Origin: CAG-390 sp045644325
Lineage (GTDB): Bacteria > Bacillota > Clostridia > Oscillospirales > CAG-272
NCBI GenBank assembly: GCA_045644325.1
Contig: JAZRGT010000010.1
Coordinates: 62,001-126,000 of the forward strand
Direction of reading: 5' to 3'
Length of the DNA: 64,000 bases
A program made the position numbers and the translations under genes. The stretch's first letter is position 1. Each line of letters starts with the position of its first letter. Positions 25,774-35,974 of this stretch are shown in pieces. The notes under the pieces are model-generated. The model was not told the DNA's origin. It did no database searches and worked only from the letters and a program-made list of their open reading frames with translations.

Positions 25774-28700
25774 ATTTATATACGGAAATCCCGGAACGGG
25801 AAAAACCGAGGAAATATTCAAAATGCTCGAGAGAGACGCTGCGGTAAAACAAAAAGCGATTCTTATCGTACCCGAGCAAATGACAGTATCTGTAGAGCGC
25901 GAGCTGTTGTTGCGACTTCCCGCTTCTGCTCAGCTTTACGTTGAGGTTCTGAATTACACGCGCCTTGCAAACAAATTATTCCGAGAGTATGGCGGCATAG
26001 ACTATAATTCAGCCACTCGCGGACTTCAAAAGCTGTTAATGTGGAAGACTTTATTGATTTCCGCACCTTTACTTTCCGAATATTGCAGATCAGGTGATGA
26101 TGACATTGCTCTGGCGGATTCATTTTTAGCTACCTATAACGAACTCACAGCCGCAGGAGTATCTCTTGACGATTTAGAAAAAATAGCAGCAAGAGGAAAC
26201 GATTCCACTTTGACAAGAAAAATCAAAGATATTGTCACTATAAGCTCGATATATTCCTCGCTTCTTTCTTCGAGTTACTCTGACACCAACGGAGAATTAG
26301 TGCGTTTGTGCGAGCTTTTGAAGCGTATCGATTGCCTTAAAGGCGCAAACGTATATTTTGACGGATTTTCGAGCATAACAGGAATCGAGCATGCCATAAC
26401 AAAACAGATTTTTGCGCAAGCAGATAATTGCGCCATTACTTTAAATCTACCTTCGCAAAGCTACAAGGGACTTGATACTGTATCTATAAAAAGGTTTTCT
26501 GACAAATTGCGCGCCGATTGCGCATCTTTAGGATTAAAAAGCGAAACGGTATCTCTCCAACAAAACCGCAGAACCGCTTCAACACGTTTATCATACCTTT
26601 CTTCAAATTTGTGGGAAATGACCACTTTACCGCTCTCTTCAGATGACTCAATTCAAGATAAATCTATATCGCTGTACAGAGCGGCTGACATTTATGACGA
26701 ATGCGAGTATGCTGCAGTTCTTGCGAGAGAGTTAACCGAACAAGGCTACCGTTACAATGAAATAGCAATAATAGCAAGAAATGCGGATAAATACAAAGGA
26801 ATTATCGAGCCTGCTCTTGAAAACCTTGATATACCTTATTTTATCTCAGAAAAAACAGACTCTTCACTTTGTCCCATAGCAAAGCTTATACTCTCCGCGT
26901 TAAGGGTGACGATCAGGGGTTGGCAGCGAAACGATGTTATCTCACATCTTAAAACAGGGTTATGCGGTATTTCGCCGCGCGAGGCTGATATATTTGAGGA
27001 ATATACCTCAAAATGGAACATCAGCGGCACAAAATTCACATCCCCTGAGCCTTGGAATATGAATCCCGACGGTTATACCACTCAAAAAACAGAGCGCGGT
27101 GAGCAGGCACTCTTAATCGCAAATTCTGTTAAGAATAATTTTATTTCAAAGCTGATCGCCTTTTCATCTGAGCTCAAATCTGCTTCCAACTGCAAAGAAA
27201 TGTGTCTTGCAACTATAAATTACCTTGAAGAGATAAACGTTAAGGAGTCGTTGAAAAATCTCGCAGAAAAGTACCTGTATCACGGTAAACAGCGGCAGGC
27301 GGCTGAATGTGTCAGAATGTATGACGTTGTAATTGATGCACTTGACTGTGTTTGCGATGCCTTTTCCGACTACGAGAAGTTTGATCTTTCAAAATTCTAT
27401 GTTGCAATAAAGACAGCATTGGAAGAAGCCGATCTAGGTTCAATTCCTACTTCTATGGATGAGATTACTATCGGCTCAGCAAATATGCTTCGAGCTGATA
27501 ATATCAAATGTGCTATTTTGTTAGGTGCATGCGACGGCGAATTTCCGTCAAACGTACAAGATGCGGGACTTTTGAATGATGCTGACCGCGAATACTTAAT
27601 AAACCATAAGATCGTATTGTCAGGAGATAAAGAAATGCGTGCTTCGGATGAACTCTTTTTCTTCCGACGCGCCGCTTCTTCTCCCTCGGAAAGGTTAATC
27701 ATATTTACTCGGGCAGACACCGAACCATCTATAGCCTTTTCACGAGTCAAAAAACTTTTCAGCGATGTAAAGACAGTCGAAACAGCCGCAGAAACTCTGC
27801 CACGATTCAAATCCGTAAAGATTATATCAGAATACTTGCCGCTTTATGCAGGCACCGATCTTGGAGAAGCGCTTAAAAGATTGGCACTTGAGAATACATC
27901 TGAAGATCAATTACCATTCATTTCGCATGCTTATCCCGTTACCGCAGAAAACGACTGTGTAACTCCTGCTACGATAAATAATTATATTGGAAACGAGCTG
28001 AGGTTAAGTCAATCAAAAATCGAAGAATTCGTAAAGTGCAAGTTCGCGTATGCTTGCAAATACTATCTTAAGTTAAACGATACAAAACGCATAACTTTCG
28101 CTTATAACAACATAGGAACGCTTGTTCATACCGTGCTTGAAAAATTCTTGTATTTCGTATACGTAAACAACAAGGGGGTTCATCCCGATGAAGCCCAAAA
28201 GTCTAAAATAATCGACAGCATCATCTCTGCATATATTGAAGAGTTGATTCCGAGTAAAGAGAAGACCAGCGCACGCCTGAATCATCTTATCGAAAGACTG
28301 AAAAAACTGTCAACTCTCATCCTTGACGATCTATTGGCGGAATTATCCGACAGTTCTTTTGTACCGACCTTTTTTGAGTTACCAATCGGAACTTCAAAAG
28401 TACCTTCTATTACAATCAGGCTGAAAGACGGTAAACGCATTTCAATAAACGGTATCGTCGACAGAGTGGATATTTTTGAAAACAACGGCAAAACTTATGT
28501 ACGGGTTATTGACTACAAAACAGGTAATAAAACATTTTCTCTTTCTGATATCGCAGAAGGAACAAATCTGCAATTATTGATATATATATTCTCGTTAACA
28601 AGCCAAAGCTCTTCTCATTTGTTCAACGGAGGAGCCGCCGAGCCTGCAGCAATTACATACATTTCAGCCAATTCATCAAAGATCAAATCTCAAAGATTCA

Positions 28701-29017
28701 ATGACTCGAGCGAGTCGATCAATGCAGCAACAAACGAAATCAAGCGATCCGGGCTTATACTTGACGATTGTGACGTAATTTCTGCAATCAGCAAATCTCA
28801 GAATAGCAGATTTTTGATGGCATCTGCAAGGAAAAAATCAACGGTATCAAAAGAATCGCTTGACTTAATTTATGAAGAAGTGTGCGACGTTCTACAATCT
28901 ATCGGTGACGAAATAATGACCGGAAATGCCAACGCCGTACCCAAAAACGGATCAGACACTTGCAAATACTGCCCTTATTCGCACGTTTGCAGAATCTCAA
29001 GAAAAGATCAGAATTAA
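25766..29017 (+). CDS. addB: AddB, ATP-dependent helicase/nuclease subunit B
   Basis: A 1083-residue subunit of the AddAB helicase-nuclease, which resects double-strand breaks for RecA-dependent repair. Features are a Walker A at the N terminus (GNPGTGKTEEI, about 8-16), degenerate helicase middle, a C-terminal PD-(D/E)xK nuclease with NGIVDRVDIF and VIDYKTGNK (about 900-922), and four Cys for the iron-sulfur staple: one in FVKCKFAYACKY (about 758) and CKYCPYSHVC near the C terminus. All are intact. It starts inside the end of the QueG-like gene and precedes addA. Confidence 0.96.
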   Translation: MIKFIYGNPGTGKTEEIFKMLERDAAVKQKAILIVPEQMTVSVERELLLRLPASAQLYVEVLNYTRLANKLFREYGGIDYNSATRGLQKLLMWKTLLISAPLLSEYCRSGDDDIALADSFLATYNELTAAGVSLDDLEKIAARGNDSTLTRKIKDIVTISSIYSSLLSSSYSDTNGELVRLCELLKRIDCLKGANVYFDGFSSITGIEHAITKQIFAQADNCAITLNLPSQSYKGLDTVSIKRFSDKLRADCASLGLKSETVSLQQNRRTASTRLSYLSSNLWEMTTLPLSSDDSIQDKSISLYRAADIYDECEYAAVLARELTEQGYRYNEIAIIARNADKYKGIIEPALENLDIPYFISEKTDSSLCPIAKLILSALRVTIRGWQRNDVISHLKTGLCGISPREADIFEEYTSKWNISGTKFTSPEPWNMNPDGYTTQKTERGEQALLIANSVKNNFISKLIAFSSELKSASNCKEMCLATINYLEEINVKESLKNLAEKYLYHGKQRQAAECVRMYDVVIDALDCVCDAFSDYEKFDLSKFYVAIKTALEEADLGSIPTSMDEITIGSANMLRADNIKCAILLGACDGEFPSNVQDAGLLNDADREYLINHKIVLSGDKEMRASDELFFFRRAASSPSERLIIFTRADTEPSIAFSRVKKLFSDVKTVETAAETLPRFKSVKIISEYLPLYAGTDLGEALKRLALENTSEDQLPFISHAYPVTAENDCVTPATINNYIGNELRLSQSKIEEFVKCKFAYACKYYLKLNDTKRITFAYNNIGTLVHTVLEKFLYFVYVNNKGVHPDEAQKSKIIDSIISAYIEELIPSKEKTSARLNHLIERLKKLSTLILDDLLAELSDSSFVPTFFELPIGTSKVPSITIRLKDGKRISINGIVDRVDIFENNGKTYVRVIDYKTGNKTFSLSDIAEGTNLQLLIYIFSLTSQSSSHLFNGGAAEPAAITYISANSSKIKSQRFNDSSESINAATNEIKRSGLILDDCDVISAISKSQNSRFLMASARKKSTVSKESLDLIYEEVCDVLQSIGDEIMTGNANAVPKNGSDTCKYCPYSHVCRISRKDQN

Positions 29018-29032
29018 ACCTAGGAGAATAAA

Positions 29033-32000
29033 ATGGATTTCACAAAATCCCAGCAAACCGCTATAGACTTGCGCGACAGGAATATCCTCGTTTCTGCAGC
29101 TGCAGGATCGGGAAAAACCGCCACGCTTACAGAACGCATTTTGCGACTTTTGACGGACGAAAACAATCCCGCCGACATAGATTCTATGCTCATTGTCACG
29201 TTCACGAGAGCCGCAGCGGGAGAGCTAAGAACGCGAATATCCAGAAAGCTCGGTGACGCTCTTGCAGATGATCCCGCAAATACACACATTGCCAGGCAAA
29301 TCACTGCGCTTCCCTCTGCAAAGATCTGCACGATCGACTCATATTATCTCGATTTGATCAAAAACAACTTCCAAAAATTAGGTATTCCCGCACGATTCAG
29401 ATTAGCTGAGGAAACCGAGTTGCAGATCATGCGATATGAAATAATGAACGCCGTTATTGAGAGAAGATATGAAACAGATTCGGATTTCAGTCCTTATGCA
29501 GATGAAATTACAACCGCAAAGGGCGAAAACCAATTGGCGGAAATTTTGCTGAACATTTGGTTCAAGATAAGATCCTCTCCCGACGGCACACAGATTCTTG
29601 AAGACAGCGTTCGAAAATATATACAATATTCCGACCAAGACCTCTTCTGCACACCTATAGGAAAGGAGCTTCATAAGGCAGTCGTCGAAAGCGTCCAATA
29701 CTTAATCAATAGAACTAATCGTATTTTGCAAATGCTTACAGACGAGCCGGCAGCAGCGCCTTACGGTAAAGCCGTATCATCCGACCTGGATTTTCTCAAT
29801 CAATTTATGTTGTCTTTGAATAAGCATTCATATCTTGAGGCAAGAAAAGTCTTATTTGATTATTCTCCCATTTCATTGGGAAGAATTTCGAGCGGAGCGA
29901 AAAGCGAAGTAACAGAGACAATCAAAGAGGAACGCAGTGATATCAAAGAGCGAATTTTAAAGTTTCGCGAAAAAGAGTTTTGTGCTCACCCTGACGATTT
30001 GCCATACATTTGTAAGAAAAGTGCGCAAATGTGCTTAAAAACAAAGGAATTGCTTGATGACTTCATCAGCGCTTACCAAACGGAGAAATCTTCAAGGTCA
30101 ATTTGCGAATTTTCGGATCTAAGTCGGTATGCGCTTCAGCTGCTTATAGATGATAGTGGCAATCCTACTCAGACTGCGATTGAGGAACAAGGTAAATATC
30201 AGCACATTTTTGTTGATGAATATCAGGACACCGACAATATCCAGGATCTGGTTTTCAAAACGATATCCAAGGGAAATAATCTCTTTTTCGTTGGTGATAT
30301 CAAGCAGAGTATATACTCCTTCCGCGGCGCTAATCCAACGGTTTTCGCCTCATACCGAAAATCTTACTTGCCTGCAGAGAGCAACAAAGATATTCCCGAT
30401 ATTCCGCTTTCTGTATTTATGTCTGAAAACTTCCGTTGCTCACCAAATATCATACACTTCACAAATTCGGTTTGCTCATATCTCTTCAGAGAAACCGAGG
30501 GAGAAGGCTGTGGTATCGGATACGTTGCAGAAGACGATCTGATCGCCTCAAGAGGCGAGCCGACAAGCACCGATAAAGTAAGGGTTGTGCTTTTAGATAA
30601 AGATAATGAGAGCGATTCTGATAATTCGGAATATTCTTTCGTCATTTCCGAAATTCGTTCTATGCTCAAGAACAAAATGAAGCCCGACGGTGAGCCTTAT
30701 TTGCCACGTGATATTGCAATCCTGACAAGATCAAACAAGGAAGCGTCCGCTATGGCAAATGCATTGGCTCAGGCGGGAATTCCGCATGCTAACAGTACAG
30801 GAAACGATCTGTTTGAAAATCCGGAAGTTCTTTTAATGCTTTCGCTTCTTTCCGTGTCCGATAATCCACAGCGAGATATCCCCCTTGCCGCAGTTTTACG
30901 TTCACCTATATTCCGATTCAGCCTCGACGACCTCATCAACGTACGAATCGGGCGACAAAACATGTCGCTTTTTGATGCCGTGGAAGAATATTCTCTTTCC
31001 GAGGAATCTTCGCAGGAACTTAAATTAAAATGCACCTCAGCCATCGAAAGAATCTCATATTACCGCACAGAGGCAGAATCCTTACCCGTTCATATATTTA
31101 TGAAGTTTTTGTGGAAAGACACTTCGGCTCTTTCCTTTGCGGGATCTGATAAAAGTTCGCAAAAACGAACGCCGATCGAAAGAAGAAGAAATCTTCGTAA
31201 ATTTTATGAATACGCAAGAAGATACGAAGCGTCGTCATACAAGGGTTTGCATGATTTTGTAGAATACATAAACGGAATAATCAGCCAAAACACTAAAATT
31301 TCAGATGAAGATGCTGTAACCGACAATACCGTCAGAATCATGACGGTACACAAATCCAAAGGATTGGAATTTCCTGCGGTATTTTTGATCGGTTGTTCAA
31401 AAAGCACTAACGCAAAGGATTCGCGATACGGTATGATCTTTGAGCCTTCTTGCGACGTATCTCTTGCTTTCAAAGTTTCAGACTCCACAGGCTTCGGACA
31501 GTTAGATACTCCCTTCAGGGTAGCTCTATCAAACAAGGTGGCTGAGCTTTCGTCAGAAGAAGAAATACGCATTCTTTACGTTGCACTTACGCGAGCTCGC
31601 GATAATTTATGCATAATCGCTTCCGGCAAGGAAGATAATTCTAAAAAGGTTATCGCTGAAGCTTCCGGGAAAGCTGCTTTAGGCGGCAGACTGACTGTTC
31701 TCGGTTCTTCGAGCTGGATTGATAGGATAATGCTCGGACTCATGGCAGATATTCGATCGGAATTTTATCAGATTGAAACTCCCTCTGCTACCGTTAACAC
31801 CGAAGATTATGATCGTAATTGTGAAACATACGTACCTGACGAAAACGAAATTGAAAATCTTTGTAATCAAATCAGACCTTCCCTCAACTTCAGGTACGAA
31901 AATTCCTATAATTCGCTGATCCCCGCCAAGGTCTCCGTCTCTCGGTTATATCCCGAAATGCTAAACGAAACCGATGATTCTTACGATATTACAAAGAAAA

Positions 32001-32605
32001 TTGAATCTATGGAACCTCGCAAGCCAAGGTTTATAGGCGGTGAGGCAACCTCAGCGGACAAGGGAACTGCAACTCATCTATTCCTGCAGTTTTGTGATTT
32101 TTCAAGGCTTAAGCCCTGCTTATCATCCGTAAATGAAGAAATTGCACGTTTGATAGAGTTGAAGTTTTTACCTTCAAATATTACCGAGCTGATCAGGGCG
32201 AATGAAATTGCCGCCTTCGCATCTTCAAGGTTCTTTAATACCATTTTGAATGGCAAAAAGATCCACAGAGAGTTTCGTTTCAACGTATTCTTGCCTGCAG
32301 AAGATTTTACAGATATTCCCGAGCAAAAAATTATATTCTCGGGAGAAAAAATATTGGTACAAGGCGTTATTGACTTATGTCTCGAGGATGCGGACGGAAA
32401 TCTGATTCTATGCGACTATAAGAGCGACCGTCTGAGTCGTGAAGCTTTAAACGATCGCAACCTCGCTAAACGATTTTTGTCCGAGCGACACGCAAAACAA
32501 TTGAAATATTATGCTCAAGCCTTAGAAGTGATTATGGACAAAAAACCTGATAAAATCTATATCTATTCTCTCGCGTTTGGAGATGCGATAGAAATAGACG
32601 TCTGA
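29033..32605 (+). CDS. addA: AddA, ATP-dependent helicase/nuclease subunit A
   Basis: A 1190-residue UvrD/RecB-like subunit of AddAB. Walker A is SAAAGSGKTATLTER (about 22-36), Walker B is FVDEYQDTDNIQD (about 395), motif VI is YVALTRARDNL (about 852) and the C-terminal PD-(D/E)xK nuclease carries VQGVIDLCLED and LCDYKSDRL (about 1112-1130). With AddB it makes the 5' and 3' nuclease pair that processes broken ends and recognises Chi-like sites. AGGAG lies six bases before ATG, 15 bases after addB. A strong terminator follows. Confidence 0.97.
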   Translation: MDFTKSQQTAIDLRDRNILVSAAAGSGKTATLTERILRLLTDENNPADIDSMLIVTFTRAAAGELRTRISRKLGDALADDPANTHIARQITALPSAKICTIDSYYLDLIKNNFQKLGIPARFRLAEETELQIMRYEIMNAVIERRYETDSDFSPYADEITTAKGENQLAEILLNIWFKIRSSPDGTQILEDSVRKYIQYSDQDLFCTPIGKELHKAVVESVQYLINRTNRILQMLTDEPAAAPYGKAVSSDLDFLNQFMLSLNKHSYLEARKVLFDYSPISLGRISSGAKSEVTETIKEERSDIKERILKFREKEFCAHPDDLPYICKKSAQMCLKTKELLDDFISAYQTEKSSRSICEFSDLSRYALQLLIDDSGNPTQTAIEEQGKYQHIFVDEYQDTDNIQDLVFKTISKGNNLFFVGDIKQSIYSFRGANPTVFASYRKSYLPAESNKDIPDIPLSVFMSENFRCSPNIIHFTNSVCSYLFRETEGEGCGIGYVAEDDLIASRGEPTSTDKVRVVLLDKDNESDSDNSEYSFVISEIRSMLKNKMKPDGEPYLPRDIAILTRSNKEASAMANALAQAGIPHANSTGNDLFENPEVLLMLSLLSVSDNPQRDIPLAAVLRSPIFRFSLDDLINVRIGRQNMSLFDAVEEYSLSEESSQELKLKCTSAIERISYYRTEAESLPVHIFMKFLWKDTSALSFAGSDKSSQKRTPIERRRNLRKFYEYARRYEASSYKGLHDFVEYINGIISQNTKISDEDAVTDNTVRIMTVHKSKGLEFPAVFLIGCSKSTNAKDSRYGMIFEPSCDVSLAFKVSDSTGFGQLDTPFRVALSNKVAELSSEEEIRILYVALTRARDNLCIIASGKEDNSKKVIAEASGKAALGGRLTVLGSSSWIDRIMLGLMADIRSEFYQIETPSATVNTEDYDRNCETYVPDENEIENLCNQIRPSLNFRYENSYNSLIPAKVSVSRLYPEMLNETDDSYDITKKIESMEPRKPRFIGGEATSADKGTATHLFLQFCDFSRLKPCLSSVNEEIARLIELKFLPSNITELIRANEIAAFASSRFFNTILNGKKIHREFRFNVFLPAEDFTDIPEQKIIFSGEKILVQGVIDLCLEDADGNLILCDYKSDRLSREALNDRNLAKRFLSERHAKQLKYYAQALEVIMDKKPDKIYIYSLAFGDAIEIDV

Positions 32606-32659
32606 AAGAAATTCGAAGACACTCTATGAACCAATCCGTTAAAATCGGAAATTGAATAT

Positions 32660-32713
32660 CTCCTCCTATGGTAGAACAGAATCAAATCTATTTGACCATA
32701 GGAGGAGTTTTTT
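32660..32713 (+). terminator. intrinsic terminator of the addBA operon
   Basis: A perfect 13-bp stem (32660-32672 and 32695-32707) with a 22-base loop is followed by TTTTTT. The 3' arm contains AGGAGGAG, but no start codon follows it. Confidence 0.85.
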
Positions 32714-32744
32714 ATCTGCGCGTTACATTATATTCACGTTATAT

Positions 32745-32780
32745 AACAAAACCGACACCGCTTGAAAAGCGGTGTCGGTT
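32745..32780 (-). terminator. intrinsic terminator of the citrate synthase operon
   Basis: A stem of about 12-14 bp (32750-32763 and 32767-32780) is followed on the minus strand by TTTTGTTAT. It is separate from the addA terminator, giving a double-terminator convergent region. Confidence 0.78.
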
Positions 32781-32857
32781 AGTTAAATATAATATTTTTC
32801 TACTTTTTCTATGCAGTAGGGGAATTTCTGTCAAAATACCGGAAAGAAATTCTGAAA

Positions 32858-34030
32858 TTATAAGCTTGCGCAAACTTTCATTACATAATCGCCGAAATCC
32901 TTGCAGCTTGCGCCGTCGCGTCTTCCGGTGATCTTGAGCTCTGCGTCGGGTGCGGTACAAATATCAAGTGCCTTTCCGAGCTTCTTCGCCTCATCTACGA
33001 AACCAATGTGTTTGAGAAGCAGCTCTGCGGCACGGAGCATACTCGAAGGATTTGCATAATCGCCGTCACCGCGCTCGATCATTCTCGGAGCAGAGCCGTG
33101 GATCGCCTCAAACATCGCGTATCGGCTACCGATATTTGCGCTTCCCGCGGTACCTACGCCGCCCTGAAGCTGTGCCGCCTCATCGGTAATGATGTCACCG
33201 TAAAGGTTGGGGAGCAAGAATACTTGGAAATCAGAGCGACCTCTCGTGTCAACGAGCTTTGCGGTCATAATGTCGATGTACCAATCTTCTACGGTAAGAG
33301 TAGGATATTCCGCAGCAGCAATATTTCTTGCTATACGAGCAAACTTTCCGTCAGTCTTCTTCATAATGTTTGCCTTAGTAACAACCGCTACGTTAGTCTT
33401 ACCGTTCTTTACCGCAAAATCAAACGCCATACGCGCAATTCTTTCACAGCCGGCGTCGGTAGTTACCTTAAAGTCACAGCAAAGGTATTCGGGTATCTCT
33501 ACACCTCTGCTTCCGAGAACGTATTCACCCTCGGTATTCTCTCTGAAGAACGTCCAATCCACACCTTCCTCGGGAATTGCTACGGGACGTACGTTAGCAA
33601 AGAGATCGAGTTCTCGTCTCATAGCAACGTTAGCGCTTTCAAGCTCCTTGGCTCCGGTTCCTCCCTTGGGAGTTGTTGTGGGACCCTTGAGGAGGACGTG
33701 GCAATCCTTGATCTCAGCAAGAACATCTTCGGGAATAGCTTTACCGCATGCGATTCTGTTCTCGATTGTAAGACCATTGATATCTCTGAGCTCGACCTTA
33801 CCAGATGCTACTGCATCCTTGAGCAGGTATTCAAGAACTCTGCGAGCCTCTGCGGTAATGATCGGACCTATGCCGTCGCCACCGCAACAGCCGATAACGA
33901 TCTTATCGAGTTTAGCGTAATCGACTGCCTCGGGAGCATTCTTCATCATTTCTGCACGAGCATACTGCTCTCTGAGAAGCGTTTCAAACTGCGCTACCGC
34001 TTCATTAATATACTGTTCGTTGTTCGCCAT
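32858..34030 (-). CDS. isocitrate dehydrogenase (isocitrate/isopropylmalate dehydrogenase family)
   Basis: A 390-residue beta-decarboxylating dehydrogenase. GDGIGPIITAEA (about 52), the substrate-binding FRENTEGEY (about 165), YIDIMTAKL and FEAIHGSAPRM (about 308) are family motifs. Sequence alone does not separate isocitrate from isopropylmalate dehydrogenase, but the operon places it after citrate synthase and aconitase, so oxidation of isocitrate to 2-oxoglutarate is the likely reaction. I start at ATG 34030, nine bases after GAGG; a start at 34045 would overlap the aconitase stop. The coenzyme (NAD or NADP) was not determined. Confidence 0.85.
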   Translation of the reverse strand: MANNEQYINEAVAQFETLLREQYARAEMMKNAPEAVDYAKLDKIVIGCCGGDGIGPIITAEARRVLEYLLKDAVASGKVELRDINGLTIENRIACGKAIPEDVLAEIKDCHVLLKGPTTTPKGGTGAKELESANVAMRRELDLFANVRPVAIPEEGVDWTFFRENTEGEYVLGSRGVEIPEYLCCDFKVTTDAGCERIARMAFDFAVKNGKTNVAVVTKANIMKKTDGKFARIARNIAAAEYPTLTVEDWYIDIMTAKLVDTRGRSDFQVFLLPNLYGDIITDEAAQLQGGVGTAGSANIGSRYAMFEAIHGSAPRMIERGDGDYANPSSMLRAAELLLKHIGFVDEAKKLGKALDICTAPDAELKITGRRDGASCKDFGDYVMKVCASL

Positions 34031-34041
34031 AGCAATTAACC

Positions 34042-35973
34042 TCACTTGTTTTTAGCAGTAGCGGCAATAAGACCGCCTGCAAGAATAATTTCAATCTGTC
34101 TATCGGAAAGAGCACACTCAAGCTCGATGGAATCGCCTGTGTTCTTATCCTTGAGTATATACTTACCGCTCTTAACGCTTTCAAACATACAGCTGATGGA
34201 AATATCATCGCCCTCGGAGATCTTATCGTAATCATCAGCATTTACAAATGTCAGAGGAATAATACCAGCATTAATAAGGTTATCCTTATGGATACGTGCA
34301 AAGCTCTTTGCAACGACTGCCTTAACGCCGAGGTAAAGAGGAACGAGAGCCGCGTGTTCTCTTGAAGAGCCCTGACCGTAGTTGGAGCCGCCAACGATAA
34401 TGCTTCTTCCCATAGCCTTTGCTCTCGCGGAGAATTCGGCATCGCATACGTTGAAGCAGAACTCGCTCATCTTGGGAATGTTTGAACGGTACGGAAGAAT
34501 AGCCGCACCCGCGGGCATAATGTGGTCGGTGGTAATATTATCGCCAACCTTAAGGGAAACGGCAACGTTAAGCTCATCCTCAAGAGGCGTGGTATCGGGA
34601 TAAGACTTGATATTGGGACCCTTGATAACTTCGGCTGTCTTAGCTTCCTCAACGGAAAGAGGAGGAATTACGCCGCTGTCATCAATTATAAATGAATCAA
34701 CCTTAATATTGGGGTACTCACCGAGTGTTCTCGGATCAGTGATCACACCTGTAATTGCGGATGCTGCCGCAACTTCGGGAGATACAAGATATACGCCTGC
34801 ATCTCTAGTGCCGCTTCTGCCCTCAAAGTTTCTGTTGAAGGTTCTAAGGGAAACGCCCTTGGATTCGGGAGAGAATCCCATACCTATACAAGGACCGCAA
34901 GCGCATTCAAGAAGTCTTGCGCCGGAATTGATGATATCAGTTAGCGCACCACTGCTTGACATCATACTGAGAACCTGCTTTGAACCGGGCGAAACAGACA
35001 TTCCAACCTCGGGAGAAACAGTCTTTCCCTTAAGAATTGCCGCAACAGTATACATATCAACGGCAGAAGAATTGGTGCAAGAACCTACACAAACCTGAGT
35101 AACGGGAGTGCCGGCAATCTCGCTGATTTTTTTAATATTATCGGGAGAATGAGGACAAGCAGCCATAGGCTCGAGCTCCGAAAGATTGATATCAATCACT
35201 CTGTCGTAAACGGCATCGGGATCAGAATATACGGGAGTAAAGTCATCTTCTCTGCCCTGCGCTCTTAAGAAATCCTTGGTAATCTCGTCGGCGGGGAAAA
35301 TAGACGTGGTAGCACCAAGCTCGGCTCCCATATTGGTTATAGTCGCTCTCTGAGGCACGGTAAGCGTCTTAACGCCCTCGCCGCCCCATTCAATGATCGC
35401 GCCAACTCCGCCCTTTACAGAAAGAATACGGAGTATCTCAAGGCTTACGTCCTTGGCGGTAACCCAAGGAGAAAGCTTACCGGTAAGATTAACCTTGAAC
35501 ATCTTCGGCATTACCATACAGTAAGCACCTCCGCCCATTGCAACGGCAACGTCAAGACCGCCTGCTCCGAACGCGAGCATACCGATACCGCCTGCGGTAG
35601 GAGTATGGCTGTCAGAACCGATAAGAGTCTTTCCCGGAACGCCGAATCTCTCAAGGTTAACCTGATGACAAATTCCGTTGCCGGGGCGCGAGTACTGAAT
35701 ACCGTACTTTGCAGCGGCAGTTCTGATAAATCTGTGGTCGTCAGCGTTCATAAAACCCGACTGGAGTGTATTGTGATCGATATACGCTACGGAAAGCTCG
35801 GTTTTTACACGGTCGATGCCCATAGCCTCAAACTCGATATACGCCATAGTACCGGTGGCGTCCTGAGTGAGAGTACGGTCGATCTTTATTGAAATCTCGC
35901 TTCCGGGCGTCATATCACCCGATACGAGATGTGCGCTAATTATCTTTTCAGCTATTGTTTTCGGTGTCTTCAT
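34042..35973 (-). CDS. aconitase (aconitate hydratase)
   Basis: A 643-residue iron-sulfur dehydratase that interconverts citrate and isocitrate. The three cluster cysteines are in CVGSCTNSS (about 296) and ECACGPCIGMGF (about 359 and 362); the first active-site block SDSHTPTAGG (about 119) and the C-terminal swivel domain with GGSNYGQGSSREHAALVP are present. It is the compact bacterial form, close to LeuC plus LeuD fused in one chain. It starts one base after the citrate synthase stop, and the RBS GAAGAAG lies within that gene. Confidence 0.93.
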   Translation of the reverse strand: MKTPKTIAEKIISAHLVSGDMTPGSEISIKIDRTLTQDATGTMAYIEFEAMGIDRVKTELSVAYIDHNTLQSGFMNADDHRFIRTAAAKYGIQYSRPGNGICHQVNLERFGVPGKTLIGSDSHTPTAGGIGMLAFGAGGLDVAVAMGGGAYCMVMPKMFKVNLTGKLSPWVTAKDVSLEILRILSVKGGVGAIIEWGGEGVKTLTVPQRATITNMGAELGATTSIFPADEITKDFLRAQGREDDFTPVYSDPDAVYDRVIDINLSELEPMAACPHSPDNIKKISEIAGTPVTQVCVGSCTNSSAVDMYTVAAILKGKTVSPEVGMSVSPGSKQVLSMMSSSGALTDIINSGARLLECACGPCIGMGFSPESKGVSLRTFNRNFEGRSGTRDAGVYLVSPEVAAASAITGVITDPRTLGEYPNIKVDSFIIDDSGVIPPLSVEEAKTAEVIKGPNIKSYPDTTPLEDELNVAVSLKVGDNITTDHIMPAGAAILPYRSNIPKMSEFCFNVCDAEFSARAKAMGRSIIVGGSNYGQGSSREHAALVPLYLGVKAVVAKSFARIHKDNLINAGIIPLTFVNADDYDKISEGDDISISCMFESVKSGKYILKDKNTGDSIELECALSDRQIEIILAGGLIAATAKNK

Positions 35974-35974
35974 T

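Noticed and set aside
32668..32931. 87-residue ORF after addA
   Set aside because: It begins inside the addA terminator and runs across the opposing terminator and dehydrogenase gene.
33008..34039. 343-residue plus-strand ORF opposite the isocitrate dehydrogenase gene
   Set aside because: Antisense shadow of a well-supported gene with no RBS and no recognisable protein features.
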